The notes under the pieces: generated by a model | Told to the model about the DNA's origin: nothing | The model's input: only the letters and a program-made list of their open reading frames with translations | The model's database searches: none | Shown: positions 23,206 through 34,700 of the stretch, piece after piece | Layout: every line of letters begins with the position of its first letter | Numbering within the stretch: position 1 is the stretch's first letter | NCBI RefSeq assembly: GCF_963924675.1 | Contig: NC_089236.1 | Span: forward strand, 46,470,500-46,534,499 | Direction: 5' to 3' | DNA length: 64,000 nucleotides | Source of the DNA: Phocoena phocoena | Taxonomy: Eukaryota; Chordata; Mammalia; Artiodactyla; Phocoenidae | Program-made: the position numbers and the translations under genes

Positions 23206-23385
23206 CTCTGCTACTCAAAGTGTAGTTCATAGAATAGCAGTAGCATTACTTGAGAGCTTGTTAGAGATGCAAAAGCATGGTCCACTCCAGACATATTGAA
23301 TTAGAATACTCTTTTCAACAATATCTTTTGGTGATTTGTATGTACCTTAATATTGAAATGCACTGCCTAGGTTTTCAAGCTTCTC
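23206..23385 (+). mobile_element. Second MER5-like fragment in tandem
   Basis: CTGCTACTCAAAGTGTAG, then CTTGAGAGCTTGTTAGAGAT, then CCAGACATATTGAATTAGAA repeats the MER5 order in the same orientation directly after the previous copy. Confidence 0.55.
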
Positions 23386-24171
23386 CAGGTGTAAGCAAGT
23401 AGCACTCAACAGCTACAGAAAAAGACAATACTTCAGTGAACAATGCAGCCTCTGTCAGCAGAAGCAGGGCTCTTCACTAAAAAGGCTTGCACCATGGTAC
23501 TTTCTATTTTTTCTTATCTAAGACATCAACTGTGGGAGAGGGAAGCCACTCCTTCCTTATTCCTAGAAGGTAGAAGTTTCCATGTCCTATAGCTGAGTCA
23601 CTCAGACAAGGAATTACATATTAGCCACAGAGAGAGAGCAAGGTTAAGAACTTGTCCTTTTAGTTCTTATTGCTGAAATTTTCAACAAATCCTATCATGT
23701 ACTTGGGAAAATTTACCTGATTCTACAATTCATCCCGAAAAACAAAAGACTTAGACTAGCCAATATAATACTGAAAAACAAAAATGTTGGAGGACTTACA
23801 CAAGCTGATTTCAAGACTTACTTTAAAGGTATCACAATCAAGAGAGCATGGCATCGGCGAAAGAATAGACATAAAGATCAATGGAACAGAGTAGAGGGTC
23901 CAGAGAAACACCCACAACATCCACACAAATATATTCAACTAAATTTTGACAGAGACAAGGTAATTCAATGAAGAATGTGTAATCTTTTCAACAAGTGGTG
24001 CTGTAATAATTGGAAGCCCACATGCAAAAATAAATAAATGTTACAATTTTCAAAAAAGTTATTAAAAATGTATCACGGACCTAAATGTTAAATGAAATAC
24101 TACCAAACTTCTGGAGGAAAACATAGGAGAAGTTCTAGGTGACCATGAGACTGGCGATGAGTTTCAGAGAC

Positions 24172-24818
24172 TATTATGGGTTATATTGAGTCCCCCCGAA
24201 TTCATGTTAAAGTCCTATTCCCCAGCACCTCAGAATATGGTCTTATTTAAAAATAGGGGTGTGGGGCTTCCCTGGTGGCGCAGTGGTTGAGAATCCACCT
24301 GCCGATGCAGGGGACACGGGTTCGTGCCCCGGTCAGGAAGATCCCACATGTCGTGGAGCGGCTGGGCCTGTGAGCCATGGCCGCTGAGCCTGCGCGTCCG
24401 GAGCCTGTGCTCCGCAACGGGAGAGGCCGCAGCGGTGAGAGGCCAGCGTACCAAAAAAAAAAAAAAAAAAAAAAATAGGGGTGTGGAAAATACAATTGTT
24501 TAAGTAAAGATGTGGTCATTCTGGAGTAAGGTGAGCCCCTAATTCAATAGGATTGGTGTCCTTATATAAAGAGAAAATTTGGACACAGGGAGAATGCCAA
24601 GTGAAGATGGGAGTTAAGCCACTACAAGCCGAAGAACTACCAGAAACTAGGAGAGAGGACTGGAGCACATCCTTCCGCAGCACTTTCTGAGGAACTGTGG
24701 CCCTTCTGACCCCTTGATCTTGGATTTCTAGACTCTAGAACTGTGAGACAATACATTTTGTTGTTAAAGTCACTCAGGTTGTGGTACATTGTTAGAACAC
24801 GCCTAGCAAAATAATACA
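24172..24818 (+). mobile_element. MLT1-like LTR inserted in the L1
   Basis: Starts TATTATGGGTTATATTGAG and ends GCCTAGCAAAATAATACA. It contains CAGCACCTCAGAATATGG, GGTGTCCTTATATAAAGAG, TTGATCTTGGATTTCTAGAC and a TGTTGTTAAAGTCACTCAG end block. The 5-mers GAGAC (24167-24171) and GATGC (24819-24823) look like a decayed 5-bp duplication. It is split by a SINE at 24265-24470. Confidence 0.7.
24249..24486 (+). mobile_element. CHR-type SINE (short form) inside the LTR, 16-bp duplication
   Basis: The body at 24265-24470 starts GGCTTCCCTGGTGGCGCAG and ends in a near-pure A tail. The direct repeat AAAAATAGGGGTGTGG is perfect at 24249-24264 and 24471-24486. Close to the family consensus, so comparatively recent. 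Open frames across it on the minus strand are spurious. Confidence 0.93.
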
Positions 24819-25304
24819 GATGCAACACCAAAGTCACCATCTGTGAAAGAAAAAGTTGATCACTTGCATTTATTTAAGTTAAAAACTCCTTTGCAGCAAA
24901 AGCCTGTTAAGAAAAACAAAATGCAACCACGGATTGTGAGAAAATATTTCAAAATCACACGTTAGATAAAAGAATGCATAAAAATTATATAAGCAACTCT
25001 TAAAACACAAGAAGATAAACAACTTAATTTAAAAATGCACAACTGATCTAACACATACGTTACCAAAGAAGACATATAGATGGGAAGTAAGAATATGAAA
25101 AGATGTGCAATATAATTTGTTATTAATAATTGCAAATTAAAACAACAATGAAACACCACTGTATATTGATTACAATGACAAAATCCAAGAAACTACAATT
25201 CCAATGGCTGACAGCAATGTGGTGCAAGAGGAACCCACATTCATTACTGGTGCCCATATAAAATATACAGCCACTTTGGAAGACAGCTTGTCAGTTTCTT
25301 AAAA

Positions 25305-25540
25305 AACTAATTATAGGGCTTCCCTGGTGGCTCAGTGGTTGAGAGTCCACCTGCCGATGCAGGGGACACGGGTTCATGCCCCGGTCCGGGAAGATCCCAC
25401 ATGCCACGGAGCAGCTGGGCCCGTGAGCCATGACCGCTGAGCCTGCGCGTCCAGAGCCTGTGCTCCACAACGGGAGAGGCCACAACAGTTAGAAGCCCGC
25501 GTACCACAAAAGAAAGAAAGAAAAAAAGAACTAATTATAG
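25305..25540 (+). mobile_element. CHR-type SINE (short form) inside the L1, 12-bp duplication
   Basis: The body at 25317-25528 has a tail of AAAG/AAAAAG repeats. The direct repeat AACTAATTATAG is perfect at 25305-25316 and 25529-25540. L1 sequence resumes exactly after it. Confidence 0.93.
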
Positions 25541-26097
25541 TTAGTCCAACAATCACTGTTCTAGATATTTACCCAACAGATCTGATAACTAATGTCCACA
25601 TAAAAATCTGCATACAAATGCATGTAGAAACTTTATACATACTTGCTTGTAACTTTCACAATAGCCAGTATGTCAAAGGAACCCAGGAGCTAACTGTGAG
25701 AGCTTCCAAGGGCCAAAGTTGGAAGAATTTGAGCAATAAAATAATGCATTGTTAGATTATAACCCAAAGTATAAAATAAATATGCATGAGTCCATACTGA
25801 TGTAAATAAATGATTGAGTAAATAACTAAGTGGAGGAGAATGGATATATCTACCATGCAGAAGAATTTCAGATAATTTATGTAGATATTCTGCCTTTAAA
25901 GAAGTAGAGCATAGCTTCCCTATGCTTAATCGTGGGCTGTGCATAGTGAATTTCTTCCAACAGTAGAAATTCATGGGAAGGAGAAAAGTTGATAAAGTTT
26001 TGGTTGATAAAGGGCTGTCTCTTCATAGCTGAGAACTCTGACATATACAGCCTCAGCCAGGCAATCAAGGTTAACACAAACAATGATAAATCACGCT

Positions 26098-26323
26098 TGT
26101 ATTTGTACTCTTTTTGCGATATGCGGGCCTCTCACTGTTGTGGCCTCTCCCATTGCGGAGCACAGGCTCCGGATGCGCAGGCTCAGCGGCCATGGCTCAC
26201 GGGCCCAGCCACTCCGTGGCCTGTGAGATCTTCCCGGACCGGGGCACGAACACACGTCCCCTGCATCGGCAGGTGGACTCTCAACCACTGCGCCACCAGG
26301 GAAGCCCTGTATTATGTACTCTT
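26098..26323 (-). mobile_element. CHR-type SINE (short form), minus strand, inside the L1 3' UTR
   Basis: The body at 26113-26307 lies in reverse: it ends ...GCCACCAGGGAAGCCC on the plus strand. Flanks TGTATTTGTACTCTT (26098-26112) and TGTATTATGTACTCTT (26308-26323) are the target duplication with a one-base length difference. This is the only short-form copy on the minus strand in the window. Confidence 0.9.
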
Positions 26324-26810
26324 GATATGATGTGATGGTATTAGCACTTTGCCCTTGTGGTCTTCCTTCCAAACACACATAGTTACTGTCTAATCATGAG
26401 AAAAACATTAAACAAATCCCAATTGTGGGATATTCTACAAATACCTAATGAACACTCCTCCAAACTGTCAATGTCATCAAAAACAAGGAAAATCTGAGAA
26501 ACTTGTTTAGCCAAGAGAAGCCTAAAAGTCATGACTACTGAATGTAATGTGGTGTCATGAATGAGATCCTAGAACAGAAAAAGAACACTTGGTACAAACT
26601 AAGGAAATCAGAATAAATTATGAACTTTAGTTCATAATAGTGTATCACTATTAGTTCATTTATTGTAAAAACTGCACCAAAATAACACAAAATGTTAATA
26701 ATAGTGGAAACTGGGTATGTAGGGCATGTAGAAACTCTGTACTATTTCCCCAACTTTCCTGTAACACTAATACTGCTTTAATATAAAATACTTATGTTTT
26801 ATAATGTTAT

Positions 26811-27944
26811 AAAATGTATGTCATGATTTTTTTAAAGTCATAATATGTTTTATTATGATATGTATGGGTGTTTTTAGGTATTATATTCACTTTTACATCT
26901 TGAGTTTCTCCTCATATTGGCCAATTAAGATTTTCTTGAAATATTTAAAAAATCAACCAGAAAATCAAAGCTTCAATTAAAAATGCACAATCACAATAGT
27001 TAAACAGAATGGTGTACACAATAATCAGCTGTTTTAGAGATATCAGATTGTGCACTGTATTCATGTTTAACTCCTCAAGTGCAACAACAGTTTTTAATTG
27101 ATAAACTTCATTTTTTAGAACATTTTTAGGTTCACTGCAATAACTTTTAGATGTAATTTTGCAACTGAAAAGAGTCAATAACAGTTGCTTGTTTGGTTGA
27201 TTATATGATAAATATTTTGTTCCCTACTATGTAACATTTACCAATAAATGCCAATAGTAATTGCAACAAAAACGTTTGCTTTTAAAGCTGGGTAAAAGGC
27301 AGAAGTAATCATGTAATCATCTTGTAATTATATGGTACTTACTATGCAATTACATAGTAAATACATTGTAAATTCAAAATAATTACACAGTTATTTGCAT
27401 TATGCATAGTATCTAATCCAATTTTGACACATAAAACAGTGGTAGCATCCAAAGGGTTACCCAAATTTCTCCCACCTACACCATAGGATCAGGAATAATG
27501 GAAGTAATTAAAGGAAGTCCTTTAACAAATGCATGATAGTATACGATTGGAAACTATCCATTCATATTTATGACATAGGTAGAATTATAAATTAGTGCAG
27601 AATGGGATTGGCAATTAGACTATAAATCATCAATTAAAGTTTATGCTAATAGTGATTTTGGTGTTGGTGATAGCAAACGATATTTTATCAAAAACAATTA
27701 AATGAAGACTCTTTAGGAAAAAAATTGCTATAATGGCATCATGTGTCTTATAATGGTTGATAAAGGGCCGTCATTTTGCAATTTTAATCATCATGATAGT
27801 AATTTTAACAGAAACATTTGAATGTATTTAGAAATATTTACAGAAGCTTGTAATATGAGTCCCTAAAGTGGTTATGCCCCTAAATGAATATTTTGGCTTT
27901 TGAAAATAGAAACAATGTAGTTATCTTTAGAAGTAAGTTGCTTG
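26811..27944. other. AT-rich unassigned stretch with a small palindrome
   Basis: No gene or repeat family recognised. It includes a perfect 8-bp inverted repeat with a 6-base loop (TTACTATG...CATAGTAA, 27339-27360). Confidence 0.4.
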
Positions 27945-29570
27945 AGAGACTGACTTCTTCTGGAATTGTGGAATAAGAAGCGCAATAGACTCTCTACCCA
28001 ACAAAACAACCATTTATATACAGAAAATTTTATTTAAAAAAAAAAACTAATTTAAGTCTCTGTAAATTATCCTAAGGGCATACAGCAAGTGGAAAAATAT
28101 TCATTCAATAAACTCTACTAAATTTTAAGTAATAACAATGAGAGTCTGTGGCATTTGAGCCACAACCCACTGCCTCCCCACACTCCAAAAACTTCATCGT
28201 ATAGGCTGCCTCTCCTTCTGGTTTCCAGTCTAAGAAATTATATTGTCACAAGATGGCTAGACTCCTGGTATTTCTCATTTTCCTCAACTCTACATTGCTG
28301 AAGCTGTATCTTGGGCTCACATGGCCAAGAGAGCCAAGGCTCCCTTCTATCCCCAAGTTCCCACTCTCTCAGCAAAAGCACAGGCACCAGAAAACCAGAA
28401 TACTGGGCCCCATTCACCCTCACTTCACCTTGCTTCTAGGGTGGAGGTTCCAGGGAAGGGAAAAGCCAAGAAGACTAGGGAACACTCTCCACCCTCTGCC
28501 CAGCACCTAGTCTTAGAGCAAGGGTGTAACTCCAGGAGAAATGGGTAATTGTCCCTGGTCCCAGATCTTGTGCAATTATGCAAAGGTTATACCCTATAGG
28601 GTATAAGACACACTATAGGACAAATAAACTTCCCAGTCCTGCCTGAGGAATTAATTTTATTTGGAAGAATGTGAAGAATCCTGTGCCTGTGAGAGAAAGG
28701 GGGGATGTCACAAACAACAGTGATCTTGGCCGAGAGCAGCTAGAAGGGTGCACATAGCTTTACCAGTAGCAAAAAGTTGAGATCATGGAGCAGTCACAAG
28801 TTTAACAGAGAGAACCAGGGATCACATCTAACCCCAGGGTACAGCAACACTCTGCACACACTTCAGGTTGAACCAACCAAGGAGCAATCAGAGCAGAAGA
28901 CAGAAATTAAAACATTCCCCAAGTCACACACATAGCTAAGGGCAGAAGCCTCACTGAAACTATGGGCTTAAGCACGACTTCTAACCAAACATTGGCTGGA
29001 CAGTAAACTACTATGACAAAAAGTAATTATTAATAAGCCAGGTTTAAAAATAAAATCACACCCATCCTAGGCAGACTGGAAAACTGTGTGAATTCCCAAG
29101 TGGTCTAAAAAGTGATCATACAGGGAAAATCCATGCTACTACATCTGGAATGAATGAGGTCAGGTCGGGGTGCAAACATGTAATACACTCTTTGAACTGT
29201 GGAAGCAGTCTCTAACAATACATGCATTGAATTGCAAAAGGCAAATGTCTAACAGGCCAAGGGGACTTAAGCACATCTTTTGACCAATAAGTGACTCATG
29301 CTGACCTGGGACAATTTCTGGGTAATCAGGTAAAAAAGATAAAAACCACCTGAGCTGGGTTGTCAGAGACAGCACTGCAATGGAAATAGACTTCATAGAG
29401 TTAGTTCCGCCAACTTACTAAGCAAATAAATAGTAATTAAACAAACAACAGCAACCCTCAGGGCCAGGGAGAGTTAAGATCCTGAACTGTTACAATATAT
29501 TATCTAAAATGTCCAATTTTCAAGAGAAGTTATGAGGCATGCCCCAAAAGAGGAAAATGTGACAGGTACA
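27945..29570 (+). mobile_element. Possible 5' region of an old L1
   Basis: This GC-richer block lies directly upstream of colinear L1 ORF2/3' UTR sequence and has CT-rich segments such as GCTTCTAGGGTGGAGGTTCC that recall old L1 5' UTRs. No conserved ORF1 domain is visible. Two overlapping frames at 28253-28548 are likely chance. The identification rests mainly on context, and this could be another unrecognised element. Confidence 0.35.
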
Positions 29571-30880
29571 CGTGGAAAAAAAGGCAATTCAATGAGGAAA
29601 CAATAGTGTTTTCAACAAATGGTGCTGAGACAATATCTATATGCAAAAGAATGAATTTGGACTCCTACCTCACACCGTAAAAGAAAAAAATTCACTCAAA
29701 ATGGATTGTAGATCTAAAGGTAAAAGATAACAGTATAAAACCTTTAGAGGAATACATAAGTTCTTATGACCTTGGATTAGATAATGATTTCTTAGTTAGA
29801 CAATGATTTCTTAGATATAATACCAAGCACACAAAAAGACAGATAGTGCAATTTAAACCCAGGCAGATGATTTGAATAGTCATTTCTCAACAAGGACGTG
29901 CAATGGTTAATAAGCTCATGAAAAGATGCACAACAATGTTAGCTATTAGGGAAATGCAAATCAAAACCACAGTGATTTAACAGTTCACATCTACTAGGAT
30001 AGCTACAGTCAAAATGACAGATAAAACATATTGTCGGGCTTCCCTGGTGGCGCAGTGGTTGAGAGTCCGCCTGCCGATGCAGGGGACACGGGTTTGTGCC
30101 CCGATCCGCGAGGATCCCACATGCCGCGGAGTGGCTGGGCCTGTGAGCCATGGCCGCTGAGCCTGTGCGTCCGGAGCCTGTGCTCCGCAACGGGAGAGGC
30201 CACAGCAGTGAGAGGCCCACGTACCACAAAAAAAACACAACAACATATTGTCAAGGATGTAACAAAATTAGAACTTTCATACATTGTCAGTAAGAATGTA
30301 AAATGGTGCAGCCACTTGGAAAATAGTTTGGCAGTTTCATAAAAGTTAAGCATAAATTTACCATATGATCCAGTAATTCCACACCTAGACTACATAAGAG
30401 AAATGAAAAAGTATGTCCATATAAAGATTTTTACATGAATGATCATAGTAACAATATTTGTAATAGCCCAAAAGTGGAAACAATGCAAACATCCCTCAGC
30501 TGATGAATGTATAAAATGTTGTGGTTATCCCTACAATGGAATAGTATTTGGCAATAAAGAATGAGTAAAATATTGATACATGTTGCAGCATGGATGAACC
30601 TCTAAAATAAAGTACTAAATGAAAGAAGCCAGATGCAAAAGACCCCGTTTTGTATGATTTTATTTATGTTAAATGTCCAGAAAAAGTAAATCTTTAGAGA
30701 CAGTAAGTATATTAGTAATTCCAACTCTGGGACTGGAGTTGGAAACAGGGAGTGACTGCAGTGGGCACCAGGTATCTTTTGGAGGTAATGGAAATCTTCT
30801 AAAGTTAGAACATGGTAATGTTTGCACAACTCTATCAGTAAAAAAAAATATTTATGGTACATATATGATACTTCAATAAT
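29571..30880 (+). mobile_element. Old L1 ORF2 C-terminal part and 3' UTR, split by a SINE
   Basis: Contains TTTTCAACAAATGGTGCTGA, ATTCACTCAAAATGGATTG, AGCTATTAGGGAAATGCAAA, ACCATATGATCCAGTAATTC and a 3' UTR with TGTATGATTTTATTTATG and a poly-A-like run near 30840. All are typical of L1 ORF2 downstream of the RT domain. Frames are broken. A short local duplication (AATGATTTCTTAG twice, about 29783 and 29803) lies inside. Confidence 0.75.
30025..30252 (+). mobile_element. CHR-type SINE (short form) inside the L1, 11-bp duplication
   Basis: The body at 30036-30241 starts GGGCTTCCCTGGTGGCGCAG and has an A8-C-A tail. The direct repeat AACATATTGTC is perfect at 30025-30035 and 30242-30252. Confidence 0.93.
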
Positions 30881-31829
30881 TTTTTTAAAGTAGTTTCCTT
30901 GGTAAATAACTATAGTTATTATATATCATATCTCAAGTCAGAGATAGATACTCATGCTAAATATAGAATGACATATATATATAGACCCCCTCTTTGCTTC
31001 CCAATTCATCACACCTTCTCTCAATTATTTGGGAAATATTGGGTATCAGTCATCATAGCAAACTGAAACTAAGAATTGTAATCCTATATTCTGATCTATT
31101 CTAAGCAATAGGAACAAATCCAGTTTAAGTATAGTAAAATGATAGGCAAATTTTATATTTTTGTTTGATTTTTCTCATAGATGTTAGATAATTTTCCACG
31201 TGTCATGAGAATTGTTACCTCAAATTTAAATTTTTTTTTATTCTTAGAGAGAATTCTGCACTTAATTCTAGTAAGCAATGTGATCTAATATCAACTTTTA
31301 GTGAATTTTTGCTGCTATCTTAAAAATACATCTTGCATAATGTATTATAATATGGATTAAATCAAAAGGCGTAATGTTAACATCCAACCTTGTTGTTTAT
31401 TCAAGTCAATCTACTTATATATACAAATCTGATATTTACTTCTTAAAATATTTAACAGGCATAAGTGCCCATAAATCAGCTATGACAATCACTGTTAAAG
31501 CAATCAATAGTAAGGAATATGCATTAATTCAAATAATATTGACAGGCTCATGAACCTGCATCAGTCTTCCGTGAGGTAAGAGAAATGAGACATCTTCCAA
31601 AAAATCAATATTTTCCTTTTTATGTCATTTACTCAAAGATTATCAATAATACATTACTTTTTTACCTTATGTGTCAGGGTTCTAATTTTTAAATACAGGC
31701 ATCTTTACATTTCAATGTAAAATGATAATCTACAAGAAACTGAGAGGCTAAAAATCATTTGATGGAAATATTTCTGGAAGTTTAATCATTGCTTAAAAAC
31801 AAGTATATGTATATATACTTACACTTACA

Positions 31830-31869
<40 letters not shown>

Positions 31870-32600
31870 TTAAACATACATATACATGTACTGTTGATGT
31901 ATTTTTGTTGCAGTAGCATGAGAAAGCTTTGTGTTTTTTTAAAATGCTCCTTCGTTTCATTCTAAAGGTAAATTGTGTGAAAGAAATAGCAGAAATATCA
32001 ACACACATCTTTTTTAACCCTTGTGAACTGAGATGTTACACAGGTACCTACTTAGGTAAAAATACAAAATGTGAAATTACCACAGTCATTCATCAAAAAA
32101 GAAACATTTTAATTGGTTATAGGTGGAAAATATCTACTTGACAGTCAGTTTCTCACTTTTCATGTAAGTGCTTTGCTGCTTGGATGCCTAATCTTGTTTA
32201 GTGTAAGAAAAGTAATTTGACATGAAAGTACCTAGATGGCTGCCGAAAATTAATTGCCAATTAAAAAAGAAAAATGTTTGTGCTACTCTATAAACAAGCC
32301 AACATATAAACCTTTCAGTCTTGTTGCTTTATTTATGTCTTTATAGATCTGGTTTCAAGCTATTTGCATACAATTTACAAATTCATATTATAATTCCCCA
32401 GTATATTTATGATTTTATAGTTGTATATATTTTACCTCCATGAGAAATATTTATTTCTGTCTGCTTCTGTTGCTGATTATTTTAACAAAAACATCACATT
32501 GCATTTGATAGTTTATCTTCTTTAGAATAAGACATTTTTATTTGTAAAGGAGAAAGAAAATATTTTACCACCCCAAAGAGGCACAAATGAGTACATGCGT
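30881..32600. other. AT-rich unassigned stretch
   Basis: No gene or repeat family beyond a TA microsatellite was recognised. Frames at 31793-32141 derive partly from the microsatellite. Confidence 0.4.
31829..31866. repeat. (TA)n microsatellite
   Basis: An uninterrupted alternating T-A run of about 36 bases, flanked by impure TATA/CATA repeats. Confidence 0.9.
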
Positions 32601-32609
32601 GTATATACA

Positions 32610-32610
<1 letters not shown>

Positions 32611-32648
<38 letters not shown>
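32611..32648. repeat. (CA)n microsatellite
   Basis: About 19 CA units directly after GTATATACAC. Likely polymorphic in length. Confidence 0.95.
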
Positions 32649-32652
<4 letters not shown>

Positions 32653-33008
32653 CCCAATTTTAGAAAATGCTCTGTACCCTTCAGCTCTATGTTGGTCTCC
32701 AAAATATTGAGGACACCAATTTTTAGAGATAAGAGGAAGAGCTTTCTCATATGAAGGAAACTTTCTTTGAGAAATTAATGGATTCTGCTTAAGTTCCAGT
32801 ACCTGAGTTCTTGTAAACTATTGTTCATTTGGAAATCTAAATTGGTAAAAAGGAAAGATATTCAAATTCTTTGTTCTCTCCTCTAATAGGATAATTTAAG
32901 ATTAAAGATAAAACCTGGAGCCACATAGTAAGAGAAAATCAAATGAAGAGAAAAAAATACCAATGTTCTAAAAATGTTAGAAGGGAAACCAATAATATAT
33001 ATGTGTGT

Positions 33009-33200
33009 GGGCTTCCCTGGTGGTGCAGTGGTTGAGAGTCCGCCTGCCAATTCAGGGGACACGGCTTCGTGCCCCGGTCCGGGAGGATACCACATGCCGT
33101 GGAGCGGCTGGGCCCGTGAGCCATGGCCGTTGAGCCTGCGCATCCAGAGCCTATGCTCCACAACGAGAGAGGCCACAACAGTGAGAGGCCCACGTACCGT
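33009..33200 (+). mobile_element. CHR-type SINE (short form) joined to a TG repeat
   Basis: The body starts GGGCTTCCCTGGTGGTGCAG and ends CCACGTACCGTAAAA, with a very short A tail. The flanks AATATATATGTGTG before it and AAAATATATATGTGTG after it form the target duplication. The right copy runs into the long TG array. Confidence 0.88.
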
Positions 33201-33203
33201 AAA

Positions 33204-33210
<7 letters not shown>

Positions 33211-33252
<42 letters not shown>

Positions 33253-33265
33253 TGTGTGTGTGTAT
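33211..33265. repeat. (TG)n microsatellite
   Basis: About 25 TG units with one TTTG interruption near 33250. It continues from the right-hand target duplication of the SINE. Frames of C/V codons across it are artefacts. Confidence 0.95.
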
Positions 33266-33807
33266 ATACTATATATATTTTTATATGAAGGATGGGGAAA
33301 TATTGAAGAAATAATGCTGCTTGAGCCTAGATATGAGTAAGTTAGATGATCCCGATAGTATAAAATATAAAATATTATAAAAAATAAAAGACAAGACTCA
33401 ATCCAGGTTTCTACAACATTGAGTTACGTGACGCACAGTTCAAATCCTGTGCAACCTGATTGCTGCACTTTCAAAAGTCCAACTATATTCTCTCTTAGTA
33501 AAGAATTGCAATTTTATTTTTTAAAATAACTGTCAAAGACCATTTTATATTTGTATCAAAATTTTGTAGGGTTGTATATCTCATTAACACTATCCTGCTT
33601 ACTATCTGTCATATTTTCATACTTCATATTTTAACATTTCGGCAGCTTTTTCTGGCTATGTAAAATTACCAGTGAGATGAAAGGGGTGATTTGTTCCAGA
33701 TCAAATATTCATCAAAGCTATCATACTGCGCCGGGGGTGGGAGATGGATGACAAAAATAATATATTTGTTTTATCTCTGGCATCTGTCCTGGCTTTTTCT
33801 TCCCTAA
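33266..33807. other. Unassigned sequence
   Basis: AT-rich. A small GC spot (GCGCCGGGGGTGGG, about 33728) stands alone. No gene or repeat recognised. Confidence 0.35.
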
Positions 33808-34630
33808 TACCCTGGTTATGGAGGTTGTGATGACTATGGTGGCTATAATAATTCTGGTTATGGGCATGATGGCTTTGATGATAGAATGAGAGATGGAAGA
33901 GGTATGGGAGTTCCAGGCTATGGTGGAGCTGCTAATGTAAGTTCAGATTTTCATGGTGGTCATATTGTATATATGAGAAGATTACATTTTCATTCAATTG
34001 AAGATGACATTGCTAATTTCTTCCCAGCACTAAATCCAATACTAGTTTATACTGATATTGGAGCTGATGGCAGAGCAACCAAAGAAGCAGATGTACAGTT
34101 TATGACACATGAAGTTGCAGTAGCTCGCCATGTCTAAAGATATGAATAACATACAACATCAATACATTGAATTCTTCTTGAATTCTAGTCCTGAGGTGGC
34201 TTTGGAATGGGAGATTCTGGAATGGGATGCTATGGCAGAGATGGAATGTATAAAAAGGGAGATTATGTATCGGGAGAATGGGAATGATGAACAACTTACA
34301 ATGGAAGATACAGTATTCCTGTTGGCTTAGGTGGTGGTGGATGCAGTGGAGGTTACCATGGGCAAGATGGCAAGAATGAGGTGAATGGTGTGTGATGTAC
34401 CAAAGCATAGCCACCAAATGTACAGAGTTCTGACCACAGCATCTGGTCTACTAAGCTTTCTTACAGATTTAACTTCTTTTGTATTTTAGGAACTTTATAC
34501 TGACTGAAGGAATATGTTTTCAAAGTATTATTTGAAAAAGCAACAGATTGTGATGAAAAAAATTTTTCTGTAGGTTTTAATTATTGCACACTTTGACTTA
34601 AAAGTAAAATTTCATATAAAAAAAAGAAAA
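33808..34630 (+). pseudogene. HNRNPH3: HNRNPH3 processed pseudogene (5'-truncated)
   Basis: HNRNPH3 is a nuclear RNA-binding protein with quasi-RRM domains that takes part in pre-mRNA processing. The frame from about 33815 to 34136 reads a Tyr/Gly-rich segment ([20 protein letters not shown]) followed by the last quasi-RRM ([12 protein letters not shown]...[15 protein letters not shown]...[16 protein letters not shown]), distinctive for this paralogue. An extra base near 34126 ends the frame. In the next frame the match continues ([20 protein letters not shown]), then shifts again near 34192 into a Gly-rich tail (GGFGMGDSGMG). A 3' UTR and an A-rich tail (about 34617-34632) follow. There are no introns across what are several exons in the parent gene. 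The 5' part of the mRNA is missing. No target duplication was found. Non-functional. Confidence 0.88.
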
Positions 34631-34700
34631 GAAGTATGTTATATGGCCCTCATTACTTCTAAACTGAACTATTGTAAAAGCAGTCAAGAATATATATCTT

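Larger units (their letters stand above)
23680..26810 (+). mobile_element. Old L1 interrupted by an LTR and two SINEs
   Basis: ORF2-derived sequence starts near 23680 (GGTATCACAATCAAGAG..., GATCAATGGAACAGAGTAG). It continues across insertions at 24172-24818, 25317-25528 and 26113-26307, and ends in a 3' UTR that I recognise from old L1 subfamilies (GCATGAGTCCATACTGATGT near 25787; TCCTAGAACAGAAAAAGAAC near 26567; AAACTGGGTATGTAGGG near 26707). The ORF2 parts contain many stops. The L1 sequence is colinear on either side of each insertion. Confidence 0.75.

Noticed and set aside
26091..26378. Overlapping frames on both strands, Pro/Arg/Ser rich, recurring at 24.2, 25.3, 30.0, 33.0, 36.7 and 57.5 kb
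   Set aside because: All are translations of the CHR SINE body. The repetition across the window is SINE copy number, not a protein family.
28253..28548. Overlapping 85- and 75-codon plus-strand frames as a small secreted protein (hydrophobic start)
   Set aside because: The hydrophobic start is short, the two frames overlap with no preference, and the region is probably L1 5' sequence.
33211..33265. Cys/Val repeat protein frames across the TG array
   Set aside because: Pure microsatellite translation.
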